The notes: a model not told the origin generated them from the sequence alone. A DNA stretch of 64,000 bases from Streptomyces fagopyri (GCF_009498275.1 NZ_CP045643.1:2480001-2544000), one strand, 5' to 3'. Positions 16,639 through 26,607 are shown, numbered from the stretch's first letter. Program-made: numbers and translations.

Positions 16639-17676
16639 CTAGGAACGCGGGGGCCGCTCCTCGTCCGCCAGTGCAACGGCCTCCCCGGCCAGCCGCACCA
16701 GTTCGGCGACCGGCATCGAACCCGGCGCCCTGCGCTCGCGCGCGAAGGTGTTCGCGAGTCGCTGGAGCAGGTCGTTGAGCGGGGTCGGTACGCCGTGCAG
16801 CCGGCCCAGGAGGGCGATCTCGCCGTTGAGGTGGTCGGCCTCGATGGTCCCCGTCGCGCGGTGGAGGGACTGCCAGGAGGAGCCACCGCGGCGTGGGGCG
16901 CCGTCGAAGGGCTGGAGGCGGATCCTGTCGCCGCGGGCCAGCCGCTGTTCCTCCTCGCTCGCGTACGCGATGCCGGCGGCGGCGAGCGCCGACTCACCCT
17001 CGGCGCGAACCCGCCCGAAGAGTTCCAGGCCGCCCTCGCCGGTCAGCGGGCCGCTGACCGCCTCGATCGCGTTCGCGAGGTTGCCGAGCAGCTTGGCGTA
17101 CTGCCAGCGCGTCACGTCCGGCACGACCGGCGCCTCGAAACGGGACTTCTCCAGGTCGGCGGCGATCCTGTGGGCCGTCCCGTCCGTACCGTGCGGATAC
17201 CGGCCGAGGTGCAGGATGCCGGTGAGGGGGGTGCCGGCCGCCGACACGGCGCCGGGCTCGACGAAGGTGGCGGGCAGCCAGACACAGACCCCGTACACCC
17301 GCCGGAACCGGCGCAGCGCCAGGCGCTGGCTCTCCACGCCGTTCTGCGCGCAGACCAGCGGCAGCCGCTCGGCGGCCGTACCACCGCCTGCCACGGGGGC
17401 CGGGCCCCAGGCCGCCAGGGCCGCCTCGCAGTCCTGCGTCTTGACGGCGAGCACGAGGACGTCGTCGGCACGCAGCGCGCCGAGTGCCGCGGGCCCGTCG
17501 GCCACGGGCAGCCGGTGGGTGCGGACGCCCTCCGGGGTCATGAGGCGCAGTCCACCGGCGCGCAGCGCCTCGTGGTGCGCGCCCCGTGCGACCAGGACGA
17601 CCTCGTGTCCCGCTTCGGCGAGCCGGCCGCCGACGGCCCCGCCCACGGCTCCCGCTCCGATGATGACGTAACGCAT
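16639..17676 (-). CDS. panE: 2-dehydropantoate 2-reductase family protein
   Basis: Protein of 345 residues. The N-terminal Rossmann motif GAGAVGGAVGGRLAEAGHEV binds NADPH, and the substrate-facing segments VLAVKTQDCEAAL, LVCAQNGVES and KLLGNLANAIEA are those of the PanE/ApbA family, with the catalytic Lys in the last. The reaction reduces ketopantoate to pantoate for coenzyme A synthesis. Streptomyces often carry several paralogs, some of which act on other 2-oxo acids, so the assignment to pantothenate synthesis is probable but not certain. It faces the chelatase gene and diverges from the aldo/keto reductase, with starts 52 bp apart. Confidence 0.85.
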   Translation of the reverse strand: MRYVIIGAGAVGGAVGGRLAEAGHEVVLVARGAHHEALRAGGLRLMTPEGVRTHRLPVADGPAALGALRADDVLVLAVKTQDCEAALAAWGPAPVAGGGTAAERLPLVCAQNGVESQRLALRRFRRVYGVCVWLPATFVEPGAVSAAGTPLTGILHLGRYPHGTDGTAHRIAADLEKSRFEAPVVPDVTRWQYAKLLGNLANAIEAVSGPLTGEGGLELFGRVRAEGESALAAAGIAYASEEEQRLARGDRIRLQPFDGAPRRGGSSWQSLHRATGTIEADHLNGEIALLGRLHGVPTPLNDLLQRLANTFARERRAPGSMPVAELVRLAGEAVALADEERPPRS

Positions 17677-17728
17677 GGGGAGGAGCCTCGCACAGTCGGG
17701 CCGCCCGGGTGCGGGTAGCCTCCGTCGG

Positions 17729-18559
17729 ATGATCTCTCAGCGGTTCGTGCTCGGCGGGGAGCTGCCGGTACGGAGACTCGGTTACGGCACGGCGCAGCTG
17801 ACGGGCCCGGGGTACTGGGGCCCGCGCGGGGACGCCCGGGCCGCGGTGGCCGTACTGCGGCGGGCCGTCGAGCGCGGGGTCACGCTGATCGACACCGCCG
17901 ACAACTACGGCCCGTCGGTGGCGGAGGAACTGGTCGCCGAGGCACTCCGCCCCTACCCCGGGGATCTGCTGATCGCCACGAAGGGCGGCGTCGTCCGCAC
18001 CGGCGACAGCACGTGGCACGTGTCCGGGCGGCCGGAGACGCTGCGGGCGATGTGCGAGGCGAGTCTGCGGCGGCTGCGGCTCGACACGATCGGTCTGTAC
18101 CAGCTGCACCGACTTGACCCGCGGGTGCCGATGGCCGAACAACTGGGCGTGCTGGACGAGTTGCGCGCCGAGGGGAAGATCCGGCACGTCGGACTCGACA
18201 CCGTGACGGCCGAACAGCTGTGTGCGGCGCTGAAGTTGACCGACATCGCGGCGGTCCAGAACCGCTACAACCTGCTCGACCGGGACTCGGAACCGCTGCT
18301 GGAGCTGTGCGAGACGCGCGGAATCGCGTTCCTGCCGTGGTTCCCCCTCGGCAACGGCTCCCTCACCGCCGGAGGGGTCCGCACGGAGATCGCCGCCGCG
18401 CACGGGGCGACACCGGGCCAGATCGCGCTCGCCTGGCTGCTGCACCGTTCCCCGGTGCTCTGTCCGACGCCGGGTACGGGATCACTCGTCCACCTGGAGG
18501 AGAACCTCGACGCGGCCGCGGTACGGCTGACCGCCGAGGACATGCGGGCTCTGGGTTGA
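17729..18559 (+). CDS. Aldo/keto reductase
   Basis: Protein of 276 residues, a TIM-barrel NADPH-dependent oxidoreductase. The catalytic tetrad is visible: Asp and Tyr in LIDTADNYGPSV, Lys in LIATKGGVV and His in LYQLHRLDP. The C-terminal cofactor loop TPGTGSLVHLEENLDA is also present. The ATG at 17729 gives the normal N-terminus (QRFVLGGELPVRRLGYGTAQLT); the upstream in-frame start at 17675 would overlap panE. It is close to the short AKR families that act on sugar-derived or other small carbonyls; the substrate is not predictable here. Confidence 0.9.
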   Translation: MISQRFVLGGELPVRRLGYGTAQLTGPGYWGPRGDARAAVAVLRRAVERGVTLIDTADNYGPSVAEELVAEALRPYPGDLLIATKGGVVRTGDSTWHVSGRPETLRAMCEASLRRLRLDTIGLYQLHRLDPRVPMAEQLGVLDELRAEGKIRHVGLDTVTAEQLCAALKLTDIAAVQNRYNLLDRDSEPLLELCETRGIAFLPWFPLGNGSLTAGGVRTEIAAAHGATPGQIALAWLLHRSPVLCPTPGTGSLVHLEENLDAAAVRLTAEDMRALG

Positions 18560-18746
18560 CCTTGTCGGCGCTTCGCCCACGTGGTCCCCTGGGGAGCGGC
18601 CGCGCGAGGACGCCGGGACGCGGTACGTGACGGAACCGCCGCGTGTGCTGCGGGCCGCGCCGGGGCACCCGCCCGGGGCCTCCGCGGCCCCGCCACGCAC
18701 TTGGACGAGATCGCCTGGTGCGCCGCCTGCCGGGGCGTACGGAAAA

Positions 18747-19133
18747 TCACTCCGCGTCCGGGGGCTCCGCGCTGAACGGTGTTCCCTGGTGGAAGTAGAG
18801 CCGCCAGCCGTCGGGCGTCCGTGACCACAGTGAACTCCGGTGCACCAGACGTCCGTTGTCGCCCTCCGTGTCGAAGGTGATGTGGACCAGGTCCGGTGCC
18901 AGCTGGACCCCCTTCATACGGGTGGCGGTGATGGGCCGTGACCCCGGTCCCGTCGTCGAGGTCAGGTGGACGAGCATCGAGGCGCGGTCCCACACCCGGC
19001 CCGAGGCGCCGAACTCGCGGAAGCCGGGGTGCAGCAGGGCTCCCAGCCGCTCCGGCGAGCGGCGGACCTCCGCGTCGAGCAGGCTCAGCTCGCCCTCGAT
19101 GGCCGCCTCCACGGCAAAATCGTGGTCAGGCAC
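18747..19133 (-). CDS. NTF2-like (DUF4440) small protein
   Basis: Protein of 128 residues with the cone-shaped NTF2-like fold pattern: an N-terminal helix (AAIEGELSLLDAEVRRSPERLGALL), HPGFREFGASGRVWDR, and alternating strands ending SLWSRTPDGWRLYFHQGTPF. DUF4440 members are usually small enzymes or ligand-binding proteins. The GTG start at 19133 overlaps the stop of the DUF1697 gene by 8 bp, so the two are translated from one message. No catalytic residue can be assigned. Confidence 0.8.
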   Translation of the reverse strand: MPDHDFAVEAAIEGELSLLDAEVRRSPERLGALLHPGFREFGASGRVWDRASMLVHLTSTTGPGSRPITATRMKGVQLAPDLVHITFDTEGDNGRLVHRSSLWSRTPDGWRLYFHQGTPFSAEPPDAE

Positions 19134-19674
19134 CGGTCAGCTCCTCGAGTTTGACGACGGTGTTCCAGTTGCGGGTGGTGGCCGTGAGGCCCTTGAGGAG
19201 CCTCGGCTTGGCCAGGGCCTCGGCCAGCTTGGAGCGTCCGAGGCCGTCGGGGGCGTACAGGTACAGCGCGCGGTCGCCGAGCCGGAACTCCTCCGGCAGG
19301 AAGGCCGCCGGGTCGACCGGCGCGAATCGCCCGGGGTCGACCGGGGCGGAGAAGTAGGTGACGTGCACCTGCTTGGCCTCCAGCTCGGCGGCCGGGAACG
19401 GGCACGCCTCCCGTACGGCCCTCAGATAGGCGTGGTCGCGGACCAGTACCTCGACGGTGAAGCCGAAGTGCCGTTCGACGGCCTCGGCCAACTCCGCCGC
19501 GAGGGAGTCCTCGTCACCCCGGCCGGAGGAGAAGAAGGCGTTCCCGCTCTGGAGATAGGTGCCCACGCCACCGTGGCCGAGCCGCTGCAGAAGGGTACGG
19601 AGCTCGGCCATCGGCACCTTCTTGTTGCCGCCCACGTTGATCCCGCGCAGCAGCGCCGCGTACGTCGTCGTCAT
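19126..19674 (-). CDS. DUF1697 domain protein
   Basis: Protein of 182 residues covering a complete DUF1697 domain: the opening YAALLRGINVGGNKKVPM, then GVGTYLQSGNAFFSS, and RNWNTVVKLEEL near the end are diagnostic. The function of this widespread family is unknown. The ATG at 19674 has AAGG about five bases upstream. It is the first gene of a two-gene unit with the NTF2-like protein and diverges from the MMPL transporter gene, with about 250 bp between the starts. Confidence 0.88.
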   Translation of the reverse strand: MTTTYAALLRGINVGGNKKVPMAELRTLLQRLGHGGVGTYLQSGNAFFSSGRGDEDSLAAELAEAVERHFGFTVEVLVRDHAYLRAVREACPFPAAELEAKQVHVTYFSAPVDPGRFAPVDPAAFLPEEFRLGDRALYLYAPDGLGRSKLAEALAKPRLLKGLTATTRNWNTVVKLEELTGA

Positions 19675-19925
19675 CCCTTCACCTTAGGACGGCCGTCCGG
19701 CGCACCCGCACCAACACCCGCACCCTGACCCGGATCCCCGAGAACCCTCCCTGTATGTAAGGGGCTTCTATCCTCCCCAGTGCGGAGACGGCGGGGTCCG
19801 CGGGGAGGAGCCGGGGGCCGGACGGTTCACCGGGCAGTACGAGGAGACCGGCCCGTCCGGGCCATACCTTCATAACGAAAGGTGGCGGCAGGGGCTGTCA
19901 CCGCGCACAAAGGGGATGGCCCGTC

Positions 19926-22196
19926 ATGGGGAACGGAGACATACGGGTGCGGGGCATCGCCGCGCGGGCAGGCGGTTGGAGCGCCCGGCACCGATGGGCC
20001 GCCGTCGGAATCTGGGTGCTGTTCGTCGTACTGGCGATGGGGCTCGGCTCGGCGGCGGGCCGTGTGGACGTCAACGAGAGCGATCAGCTCAAGGGCGAGA
20101 CGCACACCGCCGCGAAGATCATCGAGGACTCGGGGATCAAGGAACCCGCCAGTGAGAGCGTCCTGATCCAGGCGAAGGACGGGAACGTCACCTCCACGGA
20201 CGCCGAGTTCCACAGCGCCGTCACCGCTGTCGTCCAGGCCGTCGGCGCGACCGGCAAGGTCACGGCGGTGACCTCGCCGTACGACACGAAGACGATCTCG
20301 AAGGACGGCCGCAGCGCCCTCGTGCAGTTCGACATGCGGGGCGACTCGGAGACCGCCGGCGATCGGGTCGCGCCGGTGCTGGACGCCGTCAAGGGGGTGC
20401 AGAAGGAGCACGCGGGGCTGCGGATCGAGGAGATCGGCGGCGCCAGCATGCAGAAGACCTTCGACGACGCGTTCGGCGACGACTTCCAGAAGGCGGAGCT
20501 CTCCGCCGTGCCCGTGGCCCTCGGCATCCTGCTGATCGCCTTCGGCGCGCTGGTGGCGGCGCTGCTCCCGGTGGCGCTCGCGGTCACCGCGATCGTGGCG
20601 ACGATGGGTCTGATGGGCATCGTCAGCCATCTGCAGCCGATGAGCGACACCGCCAACTCCGTGATGCTGCTGGTGGGTCTGGCCGTCGGGGTCGACTACT
20701 GCCTGTTCTATCTGCGCCGTGAGCGCGAGGAGCGCGAGGCCGGCCGGGACGCGCAGACCGCGCTGCGGATCGCCGCCGCGACCAGCGGCCGCGCCATCGT
20801 CGTCTCCGGTGTCACGGTCTGCGTGGCGATGGCCGGCATGCTCTTCACCGGACTCGCCGAGTTCGAGGCGATGGGACTGGCCTCGCTGATGGTCGTGGCG
20901 GTCGCCATGGTCGGCTCGGTCACCGTGCTGCCCGCGCTGCTGTCGCTGCTCGGCGAGCGGGTGGAGAAGGGCCGCATCCCGTTCCTGCACCGGGAGAAGC
21001 GTGGCACCGGCGGCCGCCGGGACAACCGCGCGCCGGGACAGGAGGGCAGCCGCTTCTGGGGCGCCGTGCTGCGGGTCGTGCTCGTCAGGCCCGGCCTCTC
21101 CCTGGTCGTGGCGGCCGGGGTGCTGCTCGCCATCGCCTCACCCGCCCTCGGTATGAAGACCCAGCAGCTCACGCTGGACAAGGAGTTCGGCGACTCGTTG
21201 CCGATCGTCGGAACGTACAACCGGGTCAACGACGCCTTCCCCGGCGGTTCCGAGCCGGCCGAGGTGGTCGTCAAGGCACACGACATCAACGCCGCCGACG
21301 TGCGGTCCGCGCTCGCCGACTTCCGTACCCGGGCGATCAGTTCGGGTGCGTCGCGCGGCCCGGTCGACATCAAGGTGCACGCGGCGCAGAACGTCGCCTT
21401 CGTGTACGTCCCGCTCGTGGGCGGCTCCGACCAGGACAAGGCGGAGAAGAGCCTGGAGCTGCTGCGCGACACGGTGCGGCCCGCGACGCTCGGCAAGGTG
21501 GACGGGGTCCAGGCACCGATCACGGGACAGGTCGCCGGATCACACGACTTCAACGACCAGCTGGTGGGCTCGGTGGCCCCGGTCTTCGCGTTCGTGGTCG
21601 TCTTCGCCTTCCTGCTGATGCTGCTCTCGTTCCGCTCGCTGACGATCGCGATCACCTCGATCGTGCTCAACCTCCTGTCGGTCGCGGCCGCGTACGGCAT
21701 CCTGGTCGCCGTCTTCCAGCACGGCTGGGGTGCCTCGCTGGTGGGCGCGGAGGGTGTGGGCGCCATCGTCACCTGGCTGCCGCTGTTCCTCTTCGTGATC
21801 CTCTTCGGGCTCTCGATGGACTACCACGTGTTCGTGGTCTCGCGGATCCGTGAGGCACGGCTGCGGGGGCGTGACACCAAGGACGCGATCCGGCACGGGG
21901 TGGTCACCACCGCCGGTGTCGTGACCAGCGCCGCCGTCATCATGGTCGCCGTGTTCGCGATCTTCGGGACGCTGTCCATGCAGTCCATGAAGCAGATGGG
22001 CGTGGGCCTGGCGGCCGCGGTGCTCATCGATGCGACGATCATCCGCGGGGTGCTGCTGCCGGCCGTGATGGCACTGCTCGGCGAGCGCAACTGGTATCTG
22101 CCGAAGTGGCTGAACCGTCTGCCGGACCTCACCCACGACGAGTCGCCGGAGGCCGTGCTGCCGCCCGCCAGGCAGGACGAGCGGGCCGGGGTGTAA
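19926..22196 (+). CDS. MMPL family RND-type exporter
   Basis: Protein of 756 residues with the MMPL layout: one membrane segment near the N-terminus (WVLFVVLAMGLGSAAG), an extracytoplasmic domain, five further segments from about residue 195, then a repeat of the same plan in the second half. The conserved VMLLVGLAVGVDYCLFYLRR and LFGLSMDYHVFVVSRIREA carry the Asp-Tyr pairs thought to relay protons. Family members export lipids, siderophores or antibiotics; in Streptomyces many are of unknown substrate. It stands alone and ends at a very strong hairpin. Its neighbour across that hairpin is a macrolide-type glycosyltransferase, but the two are convergent and not co-transcribed. Confidence 0.92.
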   Translation: MGNGDIRVRGIAARAGGWSARHRWAAVGIWVLFVVLAMGLGSAAGRVDVNESDQLKGETHTAAKIIEDSGIKEPASESVLIQAKDGNVTSTDAEFHSAVTAVVQAVGATGKVTAVTSPYDTKTISKDGRSALVQFDMRGDSETAGDRVAPVLDAVKGVQKEHAGLRIEEIGGASMQKTFDDAFGDDFQKAELSAVPVALGILLIAFGALVAALLPVALAVTAIVATMGLMGIVSHLQPMSDTANSVMLLVGLAVGVDYCLFYLRREREEREAGRDAQTALRIAAATSGRAIVVSGVTVCVAMAGMLFTGLAEFEAMGLASLMVVAVAMVGSVTVLPALLSLLGERVEKGRIPFLHREKRGTGGRRDNRAPGQEGSRFWGAVLRVVLVRPGLSLVVAAGVLLAIASPALGMKTQQLTLDKEFGDSLPIVGTYNRVNDAFPGGSEPAEVVVKAHDINAADVRSALADFRTRAISSGASRGPVDIKVHAAQNVAFVYVPLVGGSDQDKAEKSLELLRDTVRPATLGKVDGVQAPITGQVAGSHDFNDQLVGSVAPVFAFVVVFAFLLMLLSFRSLTIAITSIVLNLLSVAAAYGILVAVFQHGWGASLVGAEGVGAIVTWLPLFLFVILFGLSMDYHVFVVSRIREARLRGRDTKDAIRHGVVTTAGVVTSAAVIMVAVFAIFGTLSMQSMKQMGVGLAAAVLIDATIIRGVLLPAVMALLGERNWYLPKWLNRLPDLTHDESPEAVLPPARQDERAGV

Positions 22197-22209
22197 CTCC
22201 GGCCGCGAC

Positions 22210-22250
22210 AGGGCCCGTCGGTCCCCACCGGGGAGGGACCGACGGGCCCT
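22210..22250. terminator. Strong bidirectional terminator
   Basis: A perfect 16-bp stem, AGGGCCCGTCGGTCCC (22210-22225) with GGGACCGACGGGCCCT (22235-22250), with a 9-base loop, lies between the convergent ends of the MMPL and glycosyltransferase genes. Confidence 0.85.
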
Positions 22251-22281
22251 TCGCCATGGGCGGCGGCGGAGTCCGCGCCGG

Positions 22282-23481
22282 CTACGCGTCTCCGGGCAGC
22301 GCGGCCTCGATGAGGTCGGCGGCCCGGTGGGTTCCGCCCTCCTTCGCCATCCGTTCGCGGATGTCCCGCAGGCGGCGCGCCACCTCGGGGTCGCCGGCGA
22401 GGGTGAGGACCGCCTCGCGCAGTACGCCGGCCGTCGCCTCCGCCATCGGTACATGGCGGGCGACTCCGAGCGCCTGGAGCATGTCGGCGTTGCCGAACTG
22501 GTCGACGGCCTGCGGTACGGCGACCATCGGTGTGCCGGTGGCCAGACCTTCCTGGCTGCCGCCCGCACCGGCGTGCGTGACGAAGACGTCGGCCTGGCGC
22601 AGGATCGCCAACTGGGGTACCCACCGGCGTACTTCCACGTTGCCCGGCACGTCCCCCAGCTCCGCGGGGTCGACGAACCCGCCGATCTGCAGCACGACAT
22701 GCCAGCCGGGCAGATCGCCGAAGGCCTTCACGCACTCGCGGTAGAACGCCGGCTGTTTGGTGAAGCTGGAGCCCAGCGAGACGAGCAGCACCTTCTCGGC
22801 GTCCTCGGGCCGCTGCCAGTCCCCCTGGGCGGCACGATCGCCCTGGCAGCCGCCGACGAAGGTGTAGCGCGCCTCGTCGACACGGTCGGCGTTCGGCTGC
22901 AGGGCCCGGGGGATGAGGACGAGACAGCGGTCGGGGCGGCCCATGAAGTCCTCGACGCTCAGATCCATGCCGTTTCCGGCGATCCAGCGGGCGAAGGTCT
23001 CGTAGAAGGCCCGCCCGCGCGGTGTCCGCATGAGCGGTTCGAACACCGCCCTGCCGACCTCCTCCCCGTACCCCTCCCAGGCGACCGTGCTCGGGGAGAG
23101 CTGCACGATCGGGACACCCCAGCGGTGGGCGAGGACCCGGGCCGGGTAGGCCGTGATGTCGTAGAGCACGAGGTCCGGCTCGTCACCCTCGTAGGCGGCC
23201 GCGAGCTGCGGCTCGGCCTGCAGAGCGTCCGCCAGGAACGTTTCGAGGTGGTCGATCGTCTCGGTCCCCCACGCGTCCGGGTCGTCGTCGGTCGGCAGCG
23301 TCGAGTGCCAGGTCCTGGGCTCCGCTCCCGTCGCGGCGACCTGCTCGGCGAAGGCGGGCGGAACGGCGTACGTGACCCGGTGCCCGCGCGCGACGAGCTC
23401 CCGGATCACCTCGATGCTCGGGTTCACATGCCCGTGGGCGGCGATGGAGAACATGGCGATGTGGGCGCGTCGGACGGTCAT
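22282..23481 (-). CDS. Macrolide-type glycosyltransferase (GT1)
   Basis: Protein of 399 residues of the GT1 family with GT-B fold, close by eye to the OleD/Mgt group that inactivates macrolides by adding glucose from UDP-glucose. The start ([22 protein letters not shown]) contains the His of the catalytic His-Asp pair. The donor-binding end reads [22 protein letters not shown] followed by [11 protein letters not shown], the pattern used for UDP-sugars. No macrolide cluster is in view, so a self-protection or xenobiotic-detoxification role is the better guess. The ATG at 23481 is chosen by homology; a short palindrome lies just upstream and may be an operator. Confidence 0.88.
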   Translation of the reverse strand: MTVRRAHIAMFSIAAHGHVNPSIEVIRELVARGHRVTYAVPPAFAEQVAATGAEPRTWHSTLPTDDDPDAWGTETIDHLETFLADALQAEPQLAAAYEGDEPDLVLYDITAYPARVLAHRWGVPIVQLSPSTVAWEGYGEEVGRAVFEPLMRTPRGRAFYETFARWIAGNGMDLSVEDFMGRPDRCLVLIPRALQPNADRVDEARYTFVGGCQGDRAAQGDWQRPEDAEKVLLVSLGSSFTKQPAFYRECVKAFGDLPGWHVVLQIGGFVDPAELGDVPGNVEVRRWVPQLAILRQADVFVTHAGAGGSQEGLATGTPMVAVPQAVDQFGNADMLQALGVARHVPMAEATAGVLREAVLTLAGDPEVARRLRDIRERMAKEGGTHRAADLIEAALPGDA

Positions 23482-23499
23482 GTCCCGACCGTAGGCGAG

Positions 23500-23513
23500 A
23501 CGAGACGTCTCGT
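23500..23513. promoter_or_regulatory. 14-bp palindrome before the glycosyltransferase
   Basis: ACGAGACGTCTCGT is a perfect palindrome 19 bp upstream of the start at 23481. A second inverted repeat (GTGCA-6-TGCAC, 23512-23527) abuts it. Size and position suit an operator for a TetR-like repressor; no such regulator is adjacent. Confidence 0.45.
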
Positions 23514-23561
23514 GCAACCTCATGCACGCGCACCGCCCGCCGCCCGCTGCCGGCAGGTCGC

Positions 23562-24842
23562 TCAGCGCTGGTAGCGGGCCAGCACCAGGTTGCCGTCCCG
23601 CACCAGGCGTCTGCGGAGTTCGGCCAGGTCGATCGCCCCGCTGTAGTACTCCTGGAAGGCGGGGGTCGCGACCTTGTCCTTCCACTCGGGGTAGCCGCGC
23701 ACGGACTGGGCGGGCGCCGGGCGGAGGTGGGCGGCGAGGGCGGTGCCCGTCGCCCAGCCGTTCTCGGCGGTGTGCAGGGCGGGGTCCTCCAGGGCCCGAG
23801 TCCCCGTGGGCAGCATCCAGTCCCCGAGCGCGAGCCGGACCATGTTCTCCGGCCGGAGCAGGAAGTCGATGAACGCGGCGGCCTCCTTCTTGTGCGGGCT
23901 GTCCGCCGCGACGGACAGCGTCTGCGGGCTCACCCCCTGGGTGAGGCCGTCCGCGCCGGCCGGGGCGGGCAGCACCTGCCAGCGGAAGCCCTTGGGGGCC
24001 TGCTGCGCGATCTGCTGGCGGTAGGAGAACCCGAGCGCCACCATCGCGTACCTGCCGCCGAAGAACCCGGGCAGCGTGTCCGAGCCGCCCATGCCGAGCG
24101 TCGCGCCCGACGCGCTCCCGTCCGTGTTCACCTCGTCGTGCACGGTCCTCGGGACCACGGCGTCGGCCTCGTCGAAACGCACGGTCACCTTGCCGTCCGG
24201 GCCCCGGTGGAACAGCCTTCCCCCCGCGGAGAGGGAGAGGTTGAGCGTCGCCGAGACGGGCTCCCTGAGCGGCCATGCGACCCCGTAGCCGCCCTTGCCG
24301 CTCAGCCGCTTCGCGACCGTGCGGAACTCGCCCCAGCTCCAGGGGTGTTCGGGGGTCGGAATGCGGACGCCCGACTTCTTCAGCCACTCGGTGTCGGCGA
24401 TCAGGACGCGCGGCTCCTGGAGGAACGGCACGCCGTAGACCCCTGCCCCGAAGGTCCCCGCCGCCCAGCTCCGCGGCGGGATGTCGGCCGTGAGCCGCTC
24501 CGACAGCAGACCGCGCAGATCCGCGAGACGGCCGCCGTACGCGAAGTCCGCCAGGTCGTCCGAGGCGTCGTGGATGATGTCCGGCGCCTCACCGCCCTCG
24601 AAGGAGGTGAGCAGCTGATCGTGGACGCTGTCCCAACTCCCCTGCACGTATTCGACCTTGACGCCGGGGTGACCGTCGTTCCACTCCTTCACCAGTTCCT
24701 TGTCGGCGGCGACGGACTCCTGCTGCCAGGCGAGGGACTGGAATCGGAGGGTGATCACTCCTCTCGGTCCGCCCCCACCGTGCGTGCACGAGGTGAGCAA
24801 CAGGCCGAGGACGGCAAGGACCGTCAGCAGTCTCGTCCGCAT
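23562..24842 (-). CDS. Sugar ABC transporter substrate-binding lipoprotein
   Basis: Protein of 426 residues with a lipoprotein signal (basic head, [12 protein letters not shown] lipobox). The mature part is a family 1 extracellular binding protein: [38 protein letters not shown] and [14 protein letters not shown] are typical of binding proteins for di- and oligosaccharides. It is the last gene of a three-gene unit; its ATG overlaps the stop of the preceding permease. The encoded sugar cannot be read from the sequence. Confidence 0.9.
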   Translation of the reverse strand: MRTRLLTVLAVLGLLLTSCTHGGGGPRGVITLRFQSLAWQQESVAADKELVKEWNDGHPGVKVEYVQGSWDSVHDQLLTSFEGGEAPDIIHDASDDLADFAYGGRLADLRGLLSERLTADIPPRSWAAGTFGAGVYGVPFLQEPRVLIADTEWLKKSGVRIPTPEHPWSWGEFRTVAKRLSGKGGYGVAWPLREPVSATLNLSLSAGGRLFHRGPDGKVTVRFDEADAVVPRTVHDEVNTDGSASGATLGMGGSDTLPGFFGGRYAMVALGFSYRQQIAQQAPKGFRWQVLPAPAGADGLTQGVSPQTLSVAADSPHKKEAAAFIDFLLRPENMVRLALGDWMLPTGTRALEDPALHTAENGWATGTALAAHLRPAPAQSVRGYPEWKDKVATPAFQEYYSGAIDLAELRRRLVRDGNLVLARYQR

Positions 24843-25675
24843 CAGCTCTTCACCGCCCCGGCGAACACGCCGCCCGTGATCCGCTTCTGGATGACCGCGA
24901 AGACGACCAGCGACGGCAGGGTCGCGAGGAACGACGCGGCGGCGAGCGGGCCGAGGTCCGCGACCCCCTCCGCCCCGATGAAGTGCGTCAGGACGACCGG
25001 CAGCGTCTGCTTCCGCGGCGTCTTGAGCAGGACGAGCGCGAAGAAGAACTCGTTCCACGCGCTGACGAAGGCGAACAGCGCCGTCGCCACGATGCCGGGC
25101 GCGAGCAGCGGCGCGGTGACGGAGACCAGCGTGCGCACCCGTCCCGCCCCGTCGACCGCGGCGGCCTCCTCCAACTCCGCGGGCACGGCCCGTACGTGGC
25201 CCACCAGCATCCACAGCGCGAACGGCAGCGCCCACACCACGTACACCATGACCAGACCGGCCCGGGAGTCGATCAGGTGGAGGTTCTTGAGGATCAGGAA
25301 CAGCGGGATGATCACGAGGACGAACGGGAACGCCTGGCTGACCACGACCCAGCCGGTGGCGGCCCTCGCGAGCGGGGTGCGCCGGCGTGCCATGACGTAG
25401 GCCATCGGGGTCGCGATCAGTACGGCGATCACCGCGGCGCCGAGCGCGGCGAACAGGGAGTTGAGTGCCGCGTGCAGCAGGGGCTGTTCGTCGAAGGCCT
25501 GCCGGAAGTTGGCGAGGGTGGGGTGCCGGGGGATCCAGCCGGGGTGCAGGGCTGCCAGCTCGCGGGCCGGTTTGAACGCGGTGGAGATCAGCCACAGGAA
25601 GGGGAAGCCCAGGAAGACGAGATAGCCCAGCAGCGCGATGTACTGGCCCGCGCGGGCTCCTTTGCCGGCCCTCAC
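24842..25675 (-). CDS. Sugar ABC transporter permease (MalG type)
   Basis: Protein of 277 residues with six membrane segments, starting YIALLGYLVFLGFPFLWLI. The coupling loop EEAAAVDGAGRVRTLVSVTAPLLAPG carries the EAA motif that meets the ATPase. Sequence such as LFAFVSAWNEFFFALVLL is diagnostic of the MalG/LacG family of carbohydrate permeases. It overlaps the upstream permease gene by 4 bp and the downstream binding-protein gene by 1 bp. Confidence 0.93.
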   Translation of the reverse strand: MRAGKGARAGQYIALLGYLVFLGFPFLWLISTAFKPARELAALHPGWIPRHPTLANFRQAFDEQPLLHAALNSLFAALGAAVIAVLIATPMAYVMARRRTPLARAATGWVVVSQAFPFVLVIIPLFLILKNLHLIDSRAGLVMVYVVWALPFALWMLVGHVRAVPAELEEAAAVDGAGRVRTLVSVTAPLLAPGIVATALFAFVSAWNEFFFALVLLKTPRKQTLPVVLTHFIGAEGVADLGPLAAASFLATLPSLVVFAVIQKRITGGVFAGAVKS

Positions 25676-26607
25676 GTGTCCTCGCCCCCGCCCAGCCGGA
25701 CCGCCAGCCGTATCGCGAGGATCACCGAGATCACCGCGACCATCACACAGCCCATCGCCGCCGCGTAGCCGAACTGTCCGTATCGGAAGGCCTCTTCGTA
25801 CGCGAAGAGCATCGGCAGGCGGGTGCGGCCACCGGGACCGCCGTTGGTCAGTACGTAGACCAGGGCGAAGGAGTTGAAGTTCCAGATCAGGTTGAGTGCC
25901 GTGATGGCGAGCGCGACCGGTCTCAGGGCGGGCCAGGTGACGGTCAGGAAGCGGCGCCAGGCACCCGCGCCGTCCATCGCGGCCGCCTCGTGGAGTTCGC
26001 GCGGGGTGTTCTGGAGTCCGGCGAGCAGCGCGACCGTGGTCTGCGGCATGCCCGCCCAGACGCCGACGACGATCACCGCGGGCAGCGCGGTGCCGAGGCC
26101 GCTGAGCCAGTCACGGCCGTCGCCGAGGCCGAGGTCGTGCAGCGTCTCGTTGAGGACGCCCGCGTCGGGGTTGTAGACGAGTCGCCAGATGATGCCGACG
26201 ACGACCTCGGGCATGGCCCACGGGACGATCGCCAGGGCGCGGGCGAGCCACCGGAAGCGGAGCTCCTGGTGCAGCAGGAGGGCGAGTCCGAGGGCGAGGA
26301 GGAACTGGGGCACGGTCACCCCGACCGCCCACAGCAGACCGATCCGGAACGAGTCCCAGAACAGGGTGTCGTGCAGCAGGTCCTGGAAGTTGAGGCCCCC
26401 GATCCACCGGGTGGGGGCGGTACGGCCCGACTGGGAGTCGGTGAACGCCAGCGCGATCCCGTACAGCAGCGGTCCGACGCTGAGCACCAGGATCGGGATC
26501 AGCGCCGGCAGCACCAGGAACCAGGCCCCGTGATCGGGAGGGCGCCGGGCCCCGCCCCGGCGGGGCGCGTGCCCGGCCGGCCGACTCGTCGCGCTCGCCA
26601 AGGTCAT
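25672..26607 (-). CDS. Sugar ABC transporter permease (MalF type)
   Basis: Protein of 311 residues, first gene of the sugar importer unit. Membrane segments begin WFLVLPALIPILVLSVGPLLYG; the EAA loop is LHEAAAMDGAGAWRRFLTVTWPALRP. Family features such as AIVPWAMPEVVVGIIWR fit the MalF/LacF group. The ATG at 26607 is chosen over a GTG at 26613 because AAGGAG lies 8 bp before the ATG and only 2 bp before the GTG. No ATPase gene is present: carbohydrate importers of Streptomyces commonly share the ATPase MsiK encoded elsewhere. Confidence 0.92.
   Translation of the reverse strand: MTLASATSRPAGHAPRRGGARRPPDHGAWFLVLPALIPILVLSVGPLLYGIALAFTDSQSGRTAPTRWIGGLNFQDLLHDTLFWDSFRIGLLWAVGVTVPQFLLALGLALLLHQELRFRWLARALAIVPWAMPEVVVGIIWRLVYNPDAGVLNETLHDLGLGDGRDWLSGLGTALPAVIVVGVWAGMPQTTVALLAGLQNTPRELHEAAAMDGAGAWRRFLTVTWPALRPVALAITALNLIWNFNSFALVYVLTNGGPGGRTRLPMLFAYEEAFRYGQFGYAAAMGCVMVAVISVILAIRLAVRLGGGEDT

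Noticed and set aside
22106..23481. MMPL exporter and glycosyltransferase as one macrolide-resistance operon
   Set aside because: They are convergent and separated by a strong bidirectional terminator.
22282..24387. Macrolide glycosyltransferase extended upstream by 300 codons
   Set aside because: The upstream part is antisense-frame noise over the sugar-binding protein gene; the natural N-terminus is at 23481.
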